6,774 nt of DNA from an archaeon (GTDB lineage: Archaea > EX4484-52 > B79-G9). Below the pieces are notes generated by a model. The model did not search any database. It was not told the DNA's origin and was given only the letters and a program-made list of their open reading frames with translations. The position numbers and the translations under genes are program-made. Shown here in pieces: positions 1-4,560 of the stretch. Location of the stretch: positions 1 to 6,774 of the forward strand of contig WSZW01000026.1 of assembly GCA_013139905.1 (NCBI GenBank), given 5' to 3'. Each line of letters begins with the position of its first letter. The first letter of the stretch is position 1.

Positions 1-73
1 AAGCGCATCTTCCAAAGCGCATATCTATCTGGCGGTCTATGCTGTCTCCTGTTGAACTGACTACGATTTTCAT
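1..73 (-). CDS. NifX/NifB-domain (dinitrogenase Fe-Mo cofactor type) protein, N-terminal fragment
   Basis: Only the first 24 residues are in the window; the gene runs off the left edge. The translation opens MKIVVSSTGDSIDRQIDMRF and continues GRCA. The opening KIVVSSTGDS with a following D-x-RFGRC is the usual start of small stand-alone proteins of the NifX/NifB C-terminal domain family (MTH1175-like), which bind or carry iron-molybdenum or related iron-sulfur precursors. The ATG at 73-71 is preceded by GGAGG at 85-81 with a 7-base gap, which fixes the start. It lies 97 bases after the DUF5320 gene with no convincing TATA box between, so it is probably the third gene of that operon. NifX-domain, DUF5320 and DUF134 genes are often neighbours in anaerobic prokaryotes, but this short fragment alone does not imply nitrogen fixation. 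Confidence 0.8.
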   Translation of the reverse strand, partial: MKIVVSSTGDSIDRQIDMRFGRCA

Positions 74-131
74 ATTATTGCCTCCAAATTATGGTTATCT
101 GGTAATCTTTAGATATGCAAAAGTTAAACAG

Positions 132-159
132 GGCAGGATGGTTTTGCAAACACCCCGCC
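132..159 (-). other. RNA stem-loop between the DUF5320 and NifX-like genes
   Basis: On the minus-strand transcript GGCGGGGUG (159-151) can pair over all nine positions with CAUCCUGCC (140-132), two of the pairs being G-U, around a 10-base loop. The plus-strand transcript would have A-C mismatches at those two places, so the structure is strand-specific and matches the direction of transcription. It begins 11 bases after the stop of the DUF5320 gene. No strong U-run follows it (only CUGUUUAACUUUU), so it may be an mRNA-stabilising or processing hairpin, or a weak attenuator, rather than a full terminator. Confidence 0.45.
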
Positions 160-170
160 TACTTTGAATT

Positions 171-485
171 TTACTTTTTTAGCTCATTTAACTCTTTTTC
201 TATTTGTTTCAGACCCTCTTCAATTGCAGCTTTTTGCTGTTCCATTGCTTGTATGCGCTCTTCTTTTGAGGGCTGCTGCGGGACTGGTGCTGCAGGTATT
301 TCTTTTTGAAAGAAATCCGCTCCGAATCCTCTACCTCTTGCGAAAAAGCGTCCGCCCATACCACATGCGCCTCGCCCTTGTATTGCATTTGCGTAACCCG
401 GCAGGTTGTATCCTGTGCAGTAGCCGGCTCGTCTTCCTGTCATCGGCCCCATTCCTCTTGGGCCTGTTCCGTCTCCACCTGGCAT
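171..485 (-). CDS. DUF5320-family small Gly-rich protein with C-terminal coiled coil
   Basis: This encodes 104 residues and begins MPGGDGTGPRGMGPMTGRRA followed by GYC, the hallmark opening of DUF5320 proteins. Their function is unknown; they are commonly found beside NifX-like and DUF134 genes in anaerobic bacteria and archaea. Residues 1-56 are rich in Gly, Arg and aromatics and contain only two cysteines (23 and 41). Residues 57-73 form an Ala/Pro/Gln linker. Residues 74-104 are charged and helical with heptad-like spacing (KEERIQAMEQQKAAIEEGLK), probably a coiled coil for self-association. The frame stays open to a GTG at 494, but the GAGGTG at 497-492 is the ribosome site for the ATG at 485 (6-base gap) and overlaps that GTG, so the ATG is the start; this also matches the family's usual first residue. 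It lies 30 bases after the DUF134 gene and is probably cotranscribed. A metal-cofactor role is inferred from neighbours only. Confidence 0.85.
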   Translation of the reverse strand: MPGGDGTGPRGMGPMTGRRAGYCTGYNLPGYANAIQGRGACGMGGRFFARGRGFGADFFQKEIPAAPVPQQPSKEERIQAMEQQKAAIEEGLKQIEKELNELKK

Positions 486-491
486 TTTCTT

Positions 492-497
492 CACCTC
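492..497 (-). promoter_or_regulatory. Shine-Dalgarno site deciding the DUF5320 start
   Basis: GAGGTG on the minus strand lies 6 bases before the ATG at 485-483. It includes the GTG at 494-492 that would otherwise be the longest start, so the GTG is part of the ribosome site and not the first codon. Confidence 0.75.
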
Positions 498-515
498 TTT
501 TATATATTTTTTGCT

Positions 516-995
516 TTAACCCCTAATCATTTGTGCTTTGCATTTTGGGCATTTTAGCTCAATGCATGGCTGTCCTCGCATGTGCGGCTGTTCATGTCCG
601 CATGCAGGGCATTTGCATATTGCTGACGCACCGCCGAATCCTGCTTTGCGACCGCGACCCATACCTCTTCCTCCTGCTTCTGCAGGACCGGTTGTGTCTC
701 CTCCTGGCATAATATATGCACCTCCTTGTATTTTTATTGATTTTCCGTTGACAATGGCGTCTGATATCTTTTGTCTTGCACTTGCAAGCGTCCTTTGGAA
801 TGTTGACTGGTGAAAGCCCATCCTATGTGCCGAATGCGTTTGGTTCATACCTGTAAGATCACTTAGCCGTATAGTTTCAAGTTCATCAACTGTTAATATG
901 ACTTCCTGCAGCTGTGACAAAGGAACTGCCTGCGGCTTGAAATATGTTACTTTAGGTTCAGATTCTACAATCCTGTTTTTTCTTGGTCTTACCAT
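516..995 (-). CDS. DUF134 (UPF0251) HTH protein with fused DUF5320-like/zinc-ribbon tail
   Basis: The product has 159 residues. Residues 1-95 are a DUF134 domain: an RPRKNR start, a VILTVDELETIRLSDLTGMN core, then a helix-turn-helix of the sigma-70 region 4 type (about residues 50-80, with QSTFQRTLASARQKISDAIV as recognition part) and the typical VNGKSIKIQGG end. From Met96 the sequence changes to MPGGDTTGP and a Gly/Arg-rich stretch like the start of the downstream DUF5320 protein. It ends in a cysteine cluster, C127, C129, C132, C144, C149 and C152, with two CPxC knuckles (CPAC and CPKC) likely to bind zinc or an Fe-S centre. The family is a presumed DNA-binding regulator. A palindrome just before its own start codon suggests autoregulation of the DUF134-DUF5320-NifX operon. 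The TATA box is about 26 bases before the ATG at 995, so the mRNA is probably leaderless. Odd: an internal ribosome site precedes Met96, and the N-terminal cysteines seen in many DUF134 proteins are missing. Confidence 0.88.
   Translation of the reverse strand: MVRPRKNRIVESEPKVTYFKPQAVPLSQLQEVILTVDELETIRLSDLTGMNQTHSAHRMGFHQSTFQRTLASARQKISDAIVNGKSIKIQGGAYIMPGGDTTGPAEAGGRGMGRGRKAGFGGASAICKCPACGHEQPHMRGQPCIELKCPKCKAQMIRG
708..727 (-). promoter_or_regulatory. Internal Shine-Dalgarno plus in-frame ATG inside the DUF134 gene
   Basis: The minus strand reads AAGGAGGTG (727-719), then 8 bases, then ATG (710-708). This is one of the strongest ribosome sites in the window and has normal spacing. The ATG is in frame and is codon 96 of the DUF134 gene, the first residue of its MPGGDTTGP tail. 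Initiation here would give a separate 64-residue protein with the DUF5320-like start and the six-cysteine cluster. Caution: GGAGGT also encodes Gly91-Gly92, conserved in DUF134, so the match could be partly a by-product of protein sequence. Confidence 0.5.
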
Positions 996-1016
996 TATGC
1001 ATTATTATGCATAATA
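994..1016 (-). promoter_or_regulatory. Palindromic operator candidate at the DUF134 operon start
   Basis: A perfect 14-bp palindrome, TATTATGCATAATA, occupies 1003-1016. The 9-mer ATTATGCAT also occurs twice exactly 10 bp apart (994-1002 and 1004-1012), placing two copies on one face of the helix; the first overlaps the start codon. The site lies between the TATA box and the predicted transcript start, where a bound protein would block transcription. The DUF134 protein encoded next is the obvious candidate ligand, by inference. Confidence 0.6.
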
Positions 1017-1017
1017 T

Positions 1018-1025
1018 TATATAAA
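1018..1025 (-). promoter_or_regulatory. Archaeal TATA box of the DUF134-DUF5320-NifX operon
   Basis: TTTATATA on the minus strand matches the archaeal TATA consensus and is preceded by a purine-rich AAAAGG in the BRE position. About 26 bases downstream of its centre is position 995, the A of the DUF134 start codon, so the transcript is probably leaderless. Confidence 0.7.
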
Positions 1026-1092
1026 CCTTTTGGTTCATAATGCGAAGTGACATTAATAGTAAAAATACATATTAATGCATCTAAAGAAACAG

Positions 1093-1115
1093 TTTTTTGT
1101 TCAAGAACAAAAAAA
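1093..1115 (-). terminator. T-rich inverted repeat, terminator of the redox operon
   Basis: TTTTTTGTTC (1093-1102) and GAACAAAAAA (1105-1114) are perfect inverted copies separated by AA. Read on the minus strand, this starts with seven T (1115-1109) about 40 bases after the stop of the CcdA-like gene. A U-run is the main archaeal termination signal, and the palindrome could add a small hairpin. No gene converges from the other side, so its symmetry is not needed for two-way termination. Confidence 0.55.
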
Positions 1116-1156
1116 TTCGCAGCACATCGATTGCAACGCTAAGAAACCCTTGTTTT

Positions 1157-1987
1157 TTAAATTCCTATTAAAGCGGGATTTACCAACAAAAGAATGCCAA
1201 GCAAAAGCATAATGCTCCCGCCAACGAATTTTATCAGAGCCATTGTATTTTTATCCATGGGTTTTCCATTGAATGTATAACCCAAGACAAGTATGACGAC
1301 TGTCAATGGCAGCACATAAAATGCATTGTAAAGGGCAATATACGCATAATACATCAAACTATTCTCAAGATAAAGCCCGGATAAAAGACTTGTGTATATC
1401 AACGGAAAACCTGCGGTGCAGGGCAATTCAACAAGCGATGCAAATATTGCAAGCATTATAGCAGAACCTATCAATGACTGTAAAGGCGCGTCTTTAATCA
1501 TATTTGAAACATCATCAATCTTTTTTTTGAGCGGTCCTACATGCGTATCTTGTATCATAAGAGTTATGCCTTTTCGGTAAAAGAAAAATTCTTTACAGTT
1601 TATGGCGCCCGCCACAACTGCAAAAAGCCCAATTGCAATCCTCAAGCCATCCACAAAACCAATGTACTTAAAAATGTTCAGCCAGGCCACCATAAAAAAA
1701 TAATAAAACAAGTAAACAACAGCCACAAAACTAAAGCCCACAGCATATATCCGTTTTCTGGAATGCGATTCTGAAAGCATGAGACTCATCAGAAGAGTCA
1801 ATACAAAAAGATTGCATGGGTTAAAGCCATCAACAATAGAAATCAGAAATGTAAAAACAGGCAAAGGGAGCGAAAGCCCCATGTCTTTTAAATAAGTGGG
1901 AGATACTGTTTTTGCCGCAAAATAAACAAAAACAAGTATTAACGCGGTCAGAGATGTCAGTATTATTTTTTTTGTTTTATATTCCAT
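1157..1987 (-). CDS. CcdA/DsbD-like transmembrane thiol-disulfide transporter
   Basis: This is a 276-residue integral membrane protein with about seven hydrophobic segments (roughly residues 8-26, 43-70, 80-104, 113-131, 171-188, 210-237 and 250-272). Two cysteines sit in proline motifs in membrane segments: FNPC (C58) and ELPC (C190, in VELPCTAGFPLIYTS). This pairing is the signature of the CcdA/DsbD family, whose cysteines pass electrons from cytoplasmic thioredoxin to an extracytoplasmic partner. A third cysteine (C131) is unlikely to be central. The charged loop at 138-169 links the two halves. The ATG at 1987 follows the stop of the lipoprotein-thioredoxin gene by 10 bases with only a weak upstream AGGCG, suggesting translational coupling. 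The partner is surely that thioredoxin. The length is a little above the short CcdA form. Whether it supports cytochrome c maturation, disulfide reduction or another path is not shown; no heme-related gene is present here. Confidence 0.82.
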   Translation of the reverse strand: MEYKTKKIILTSLTALILVFVYFAAKTVSPTYLKDMGLSLPLPVFTFLISIVDGFNPCNLFVLTLLMSLMLSESHSRKRIYAVGFSFVAVVYLFYYFFMVAWLNIFKYIGFVDGLRIAIGLFAVVAGAINCKEFFFYRKGITLMIQDTHVGPLKKKIDDVSNMIKDAPLQSLIGSAIMLAIFASLVELPCTAGFPLIYTSLLSGLYLENSLMYYAYIALYNAFYVLPLTVVILVLGYTFNGKPMDKNTMALIKFVGGSIMLLLGILLLVNPALIGI

Positions 1988-1997
1988 AAAACTACGC

Positions 1998-2444
1998 CTA
2001 TTTCAAAAAGAGTCCACACATGCTTATATACTTTTCCTTTGTTTTGGCGCCAACAGTATAATCGCATCCAAAAACAAATGTTGGTGCATACATGATCTCA
2101 AGGCCATGTGATTTAATCTCGTCTTTATCTTCGTTAACGGTCATGTCCAGTATTGTTGGTTCAACGCCCATTTCCCTGCACACTTCTAGAAAAATTGGCA
2201 ATGTGGCTGCGCAGTGGCCGCAATATTTTGATTTAAACATTATTACTTTATTTTCCAGACCCCTGCTTTTGCATTCATCTAATTGGAAAGAGCCGTCTTT
2301 TGTTATTGTAAACAATTCAAATTGCTCTTGTGTTTGATTAAGCTCATCGCCGGTTGAAGAATAAACGCTTGGCTTAGAAACACAACCTGCTAAGAACAAA
2401 ACAAGCACTATTGAAAACCATAAAATTATGTTTTTTTTAAGCAT
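1998..2444 (-). CDS. Thioredoxin-fold lipoprotein, CGHC active site
   Basis: The product has 148 residues from the ATG at 2444. Residues 1-21 are a lipoprotein signal: LKK, a hydrophobic core, and LAGC with C21 as the lipid-modified cysteine. A Ser/Thr/Gln-rich linker (22-41) leads to a thioredoxin fold with the beta strand VIMFKSKY before the active site C75-G-H-C78, and the cis-proline region YAPTF (P121). Other cysteines are C58, C89, C127 and C143; C127/C143 could form a structural disulfide. It should sit on the outer face of the membrane and exchange electrons with the CcdA-like protein encoded 10 bases downstream. The frame stays open to an ATG at 2492, but that start would put 16 extra residues before the signal peptide and lies upstream of the TATA box, whereas 2444 is at the right distance from it. 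The C-terminal part after the cis-proline is short compared with full thioredoxins. The physiological substrate is unknown. Confidence 0.82.
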   Translation of the reverse strand: MLKKNIILWFSIVLVLFLAGCVSKPSVYSSTGDELNQTQEQFELFTITKDGSFQLDECKSRGLENKVIMFKSKYCGHCAATLPIFLEVCREMGVEPTILDMTVNEDKDEIKSHGLEIMYAPTFVFGCDYTVGAKTKEKYISMCGLFLK

Positions 2445-2468
2445 GTTAAGTACACCACATTTTAAAGA

Positions 2469-2480
2469 TAAATATATATT
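2469..2480 (-). promoter_or_regulatory. TATA box of the thioredoxin-CcdA operon
   Basis: AATATATATTTA on the minus strand is centred near 2475, about 26-30 bases before the ATG at 2444. The transcript should therefore begin at or a few bases before that codon. This supports the shorter start for the lipoprotein. Confidence 0.55.
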
Positions 2481-2542
2481 CAAAACAAACATTAAAAAAC
2501 TATAATATTTTTAGAAAATCCAAACATTTTTGTAACTACAAT

Positions 2543-2574
2543 ACACGTACAATCTTTTGACACATACAATCTTT
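2543..2574 (-). repeat. Two 15-bp direct repeats upstream of the redox operon
   Basis: On the minus strand AAAGATTGTATGTGT (2574-2560) is followed by AAAGATTGTACGTGT (2557-2543): one mismatch in 15, period 17 bp. The pair is 60-100 bases upstream of the thioredoxin TATA box and downstream of the pilin relic. It could be a tandem regulator site, or just a local duplication in decaying sequence. Confidence 0.5.
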
Positions 2575-2631
2575 CGTCCCAAAATAATACCGTATTTTCT
2601 GGAATATATTTCATGTCAATCACTCATACGC

Positions 2632-2965
2632 CTACCTGGTTATTGTAAGTGCAATTGATGTAACAGTAACATTTTTCAGCAAACAAACATACACGATAAA
2701 TATCCCGCCCGTTATACTTAAGAATATCTTTAATGATGTTGAGTCATTGAACTGTGTTACAGTCTCTTCGTTTGCAATCATAGAAATATTCGATATGTTA
2801 AAAAAATTGGTTCATACACGAAACAACTCCTGAAGTTCCTGAACGTACAGCATCAGTTGTCGTTTTGGCGTAATCGGTTAGCCAACCTAATATTGCCGTA
2901 CTTATGGAAACTGTAAATACTAAAACTAAAATAACAGAAATTAATAAAGATACTGCTTATTTCAT
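2632..2965 (-). pseudogene. Decayed type IV pilin-like (class III signal peptide) gene
   Basis: Reading from ATG at 2965 gives M-K-stop, then AVSLLISVILVLVFTVSIST and AILGWLTDYAKTTTDAVRSG and TSGVVSCMNQFF. This resembles archaeal pilin/archaellin N-termini: a basic start, a short AVSxLI motif at the cleavage point, about 20 hydrophobic residues with a late Trp, then polar K-T-T segments and a cysteine. Two lesions are visible: TAA at codon 3 (2959-2957), one base from AAA (Lys), and a frameshift at a run of seven T (2806-2800) where the first frame stops. One base over, the frame continues NISNISMIANEETVTQFNDS and on to KNVTVTSIALTITR, ending at TAG 2634-2632, in pilin-like Asn/Thr/Ser-rich style. 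A TATA box lies 30 bases before the ATG. The 64-codon frame at 3047-2853 is an out-of-register reading of the same DNA. The stop and frameshift are direct; the family call rests on pattern recognition. Confidence 0.6.
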
Positions 2966-2990
2966 AAATAAATATATTGGCGATAAATTG

Positions 2991-2998
2991 TATATATA
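2991..2998 (-). promoter_or_regulatory. TATA box before the pilin-like relic
   Basis: TATATATA on the minus strand is centred about 30 bases before the ATG at 2965, the same geometry as the promoters of the intact operons. It suggests the decayed gene was once a separate transcription unit and may still be transcribed. The region is very AT-rich, so a chance match is possible. Confidence 0.4.
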
Positions 2999-3055
2999 GA
3001 TATCTTGACAAATATATCGATTTTAAATATGGTAAGTAAATAATCATAGAATTTA

Positions 3056-3352
3056 TTAAATTCTAAGAATAATAACGTATTTTACGTTATCAATTGTTTT
3101 TACGTGACTTTTTTCTATGATGTTTTTGGATAAAAGAAATTCAACGATTTTGTTTCCGGAAGCGTTTATTGTGTGTGCGATTTTTATTGATTCTAGAATT
3201 GTTTTTTCATCCGCAATATCTCCGCCAAAAAAATCTTCGTCGATGTCTAAAATAAAATTGTTTTGTTCAAATACTTTACCCAATAATTCAGAATCACAAA
3301 GTGCAACTAATTGTTTATTATCTGATTCGTGAATTTTTAGAATGTATGTCAA
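3056..3352 (-). CDS. DUF424 family protein
   Basis: This 98-residue protein matches the archaeal DUF424 family. Features seen: a start MTYILKIHES, the conserved ALCDSELLGKVF (residues 17-28), an acidic DIDEDFFGGDIADE segment (36-49) where the family has a Y/F-GG motif, and a later NASGNKIVEFLL stretch (63-74) where the family has a G-x-x-x-V/I-x-x-A/L helix. The function is not established; in archaea the gene is often beside aIF2-beta or other translation genes, as here. The start codon is TTG (3352-3350); no ATG exists anywhere in the frame after it, and AGGTG at 3362-3358 lies 5 bases before it. The gap from the aIF2-beta stop is 8 bases, so the two are probably cotranscribed and translationally coupled. 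It is the last gene of the mcm operon. I can only suggest a role linked to translation or RNA from context. Confidence 0.85.
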   Translation of the reverse strand: MTYILKIHESDNKQLVALCDSELLGKVFEQNNFILDIDEDFFGGDIADEKTILESIKIAHTINASGNKIVEFLLSKNIIEKSHVKTIDNVKYVIILRI

Positions 3353-3357
3353 AAAGA

Positions 3358-3362
3358 CACCT
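3358..3362 (-). promoter_or_regulatory. Ribosome site for the TTG start of DUF424
   Basis: AGGTG on the minus strand overlaps the TAG stop of aIF2-beta (3363-3361) and ends 5 bases before TTG at 3352. It supports the rare start codon and indicates coupling between the two genes. Confidence 0.6.
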
Positions 3363-3780
3363 ACTTTATTTCATCAACGTGCTTTTTTGCACCGCATGCT
3401 TCGCATTTAACAAAAGTCATTCTATTTTCTTTGATGAGTGTGGTGTCCGGTTTTTTACATTCAGTACACAGAACATAAAGGTCAACATATTTTGCGAATT
3501 TGGTATTAATTGTGTATGAGCCGAATTTTCCCTGGAATACTGCAGAGGTTCCTTCCATGTTTGCCTGACTTCCAAGCTCTTTTGCTAAATATTTCATAAC
3601 ATGTTTTGAGTCACGTCTAATTATGCTTGTGGCATCTGTGAATCTTTTTACAAATGTTCTATTTCCTTCAATCAAGGAACTTAATTTAGGCATTTCTAAT
3701 CTTTCGTGTTTAAACACTTTGTCGGGTAATTGCTTTCTTGCTTTTTCCAGTAATTTATTGTAATCATATTCTTCTGCCAT
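3361..3780 (-). CDS. eif2b: Translation initiation factor aIF2 subunit beta
   Basis: At 139 residues this is the normal length for archaeal aIF2-beta. It has an N-terminal helix (YDYNKLLEKARKQLP, residues 5-19) that in the family contacts the gamma subunit, then a central alpha-beta domain with EGNRTFVKRF, the HVMKYLAKELG helix and GTSAVFQGKFGSYTINTKFA. A C-terminal zinc ribbon has C105-x2-C108 and C126-x2-C129. With the alpha and gamma subunits it makes the GTP-dependent factor that delivers initiator Met-tRNA to the small ribosomal subunit; it acts in the cytoplasm. All four zinc ligands are present, so the protein looks intact. The ATG at 3780 follows the OB-protein stop by one base and has AGGTG at 3792-3788 with a 7-base gap. 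Its place in an operon with mcm and an RPA-like gene links replication with translation. Confidence 0.95.
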   Translation of the reverse strand: MAEEYDYNKLLEKARKQLPDKVFKHERLEMPKLSSLIEGNRTFVKRFTDATSIIRRDSKHVMKYLAKELGSQANMEGTSAVFQGKFGSYTINTKFAKYVDLYVLCTECKKPDTTLIKENRMTFVKCEACGAKKHVDEIK

Positions 3781-3781
3781 A

Positions 3782-4558
3782 TTATAACACCTTTAATTTT
3801 CCTGCGCGCGGTTCATAGCATGAACCTTCGCTTAAGAGTTCATCAATTGCTTTTTCAACTAACTGTAATTCTAAATTCACATTTTTAAGTATATCGGCGT
3901 AATCTACACCTTCGCCTTTGTCTAGAGATTCTATTGCAGTTACAACTTTTTGTCTTATTTCTTTTTCGGTTGGTTCTTTTTTTGGTTCTTCAGCATTAGT
4001 ATTTTCATAAGCGGGTTTTGAATCTGCACTTTTTGTATTTGTGGGTTCTGTTGGTTTTGGGGTAGTAATTGTTTCTTTTATGATTTGTTCATTTGGTTGT
4101 TCGTTTATTTCTTTATGGTCTGTTTTTTCGTCTATCTTTTCTTTTAAAAACTTTTTTTTGAATGTGTATGCTTCTATTTTCATTAATGATAGTTTGTCGT
4201 AATTGGTAACAGGCTTTACTATTTCGGGCACTAGATATAATTCGTCATTGTAGTTTCTTATCCATCCAATAAATTGGATTATTGTTCCGGCTTTTATGTC
4301 GGCTATAACTCTTGTGTTTTGAAATGCTTTTGAACGGATTACACCTGTGCCGTCATCTAAGGTTATACTTGCATATTTCTCGTCATCGCTCACGTAATTA
4401 TCTATTACGGTTGCGATTAAATTACATTTAAAAACGCTTAAACCCCACGCGGTTTCTAAAAATGCAGGCTCGTTTGCGGGGGTTTTGTATTCTCCGTCAA
4501 TTAAATCTTTGATAGTTAGCGTGTATGCGGTTGGCATTAAAGTTGTTTTAGTTGCCAT
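3782..4558 (-). CDS. RPA-like OB-fold / winged-helix single-stranded DNA-binding protein
   Basis: This 258-residue protein has three parts. Residues 42-120 form an OB fold (SVFKCNLIATVIDNY..., the YASITLDDGTGVIRSKAF strand-turn-strand, then GTIIQFIGWIRNYNDELYLV), the single-stranded nucleic-acid-binding barrel of RPA32-like and archaeal RPA-associated proteins. Residues 142-197 are a disordered linker rich in Glu, Lys, Pro, Thr and Asn. Residues 197-258 form a winged helix (EIRQKVVTAIESL, DYADILKNVNLELQLVEKAI, then EGSCYEPRAGKLKVL). The OB-linker-winged-helix layout is that of eukaryotic RPA32, where the winged helix recruits partner proteins. No zinc finger is present. The ATG at 4558 is 2 bases after the mcm stop, with GGAAGG at 4571-4566 (7-base gap). 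It is probably the small or accessory subunit of the replication protein A complex or a fork factor that binds single strands opened by MCM; whether it acts alone is unknown. Confidence 0.85.
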   Translation of the reverse strand: MATKTTLMPTAYTLTIKDLIDGEYKTPANEPAFLETAWGLSVFKCNLIATVIDNYVSDDEKYASITLDDGTGVIRSKAFQNTRVIADIKAGTIIQFIGWIRNYNDELYLVPEIVKPVTNYDKLSLMKIEAYTFKKKFLKEKIDEKTDHKEINEQPNEQIIKETITTPKPTEPTNTKSADSKPAYENTNAEEPKKEPTEKEIRQKVVTAIESLDKGEGVDYADILKNVNLELQLVEKAIDELLSEGSCYEPRAGKLKVL

Positions 4559-4560
4559 GA

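Noticed and set aside
164..526. Plus-strand open frame of 120 residues opposite the DUF5320 gene
   Set aside because: It is an antisense shadow of a Gly-rich gene with clear family motifs and a ribosome site on the minus strand; it has no ribosome site or family pattern of its own.
2492..2614. 40-codon minus-strand frame starting MKYIPENTVLFWDERLYVSK
   Set aside because: It has an ATG and a weak upstream GAGTGA, but it is short, has no recognisable family, and spans the 17-bp-period repeats that a coding sequence would not favour. It could be a remnant linked to the pilin relic.
839..2817. The 10-mer TTGGTTCATA occurs near 840, 1030 and 2808
   Set aside because: Three copies of a 10-mer in 6.8 kb of AT-rich DNA is within chance; the first is inside DUF134 coding sequence and the positions show no common relation to promoters.
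2853..3047. 64-residue minus-strand open frame in AT-rich DNA
   Set aside because: It has an unnatural Ile/Tyr/Ser composition and overlaps, one frame off, the pilin-like translation from 2965, which looks far more like protein.
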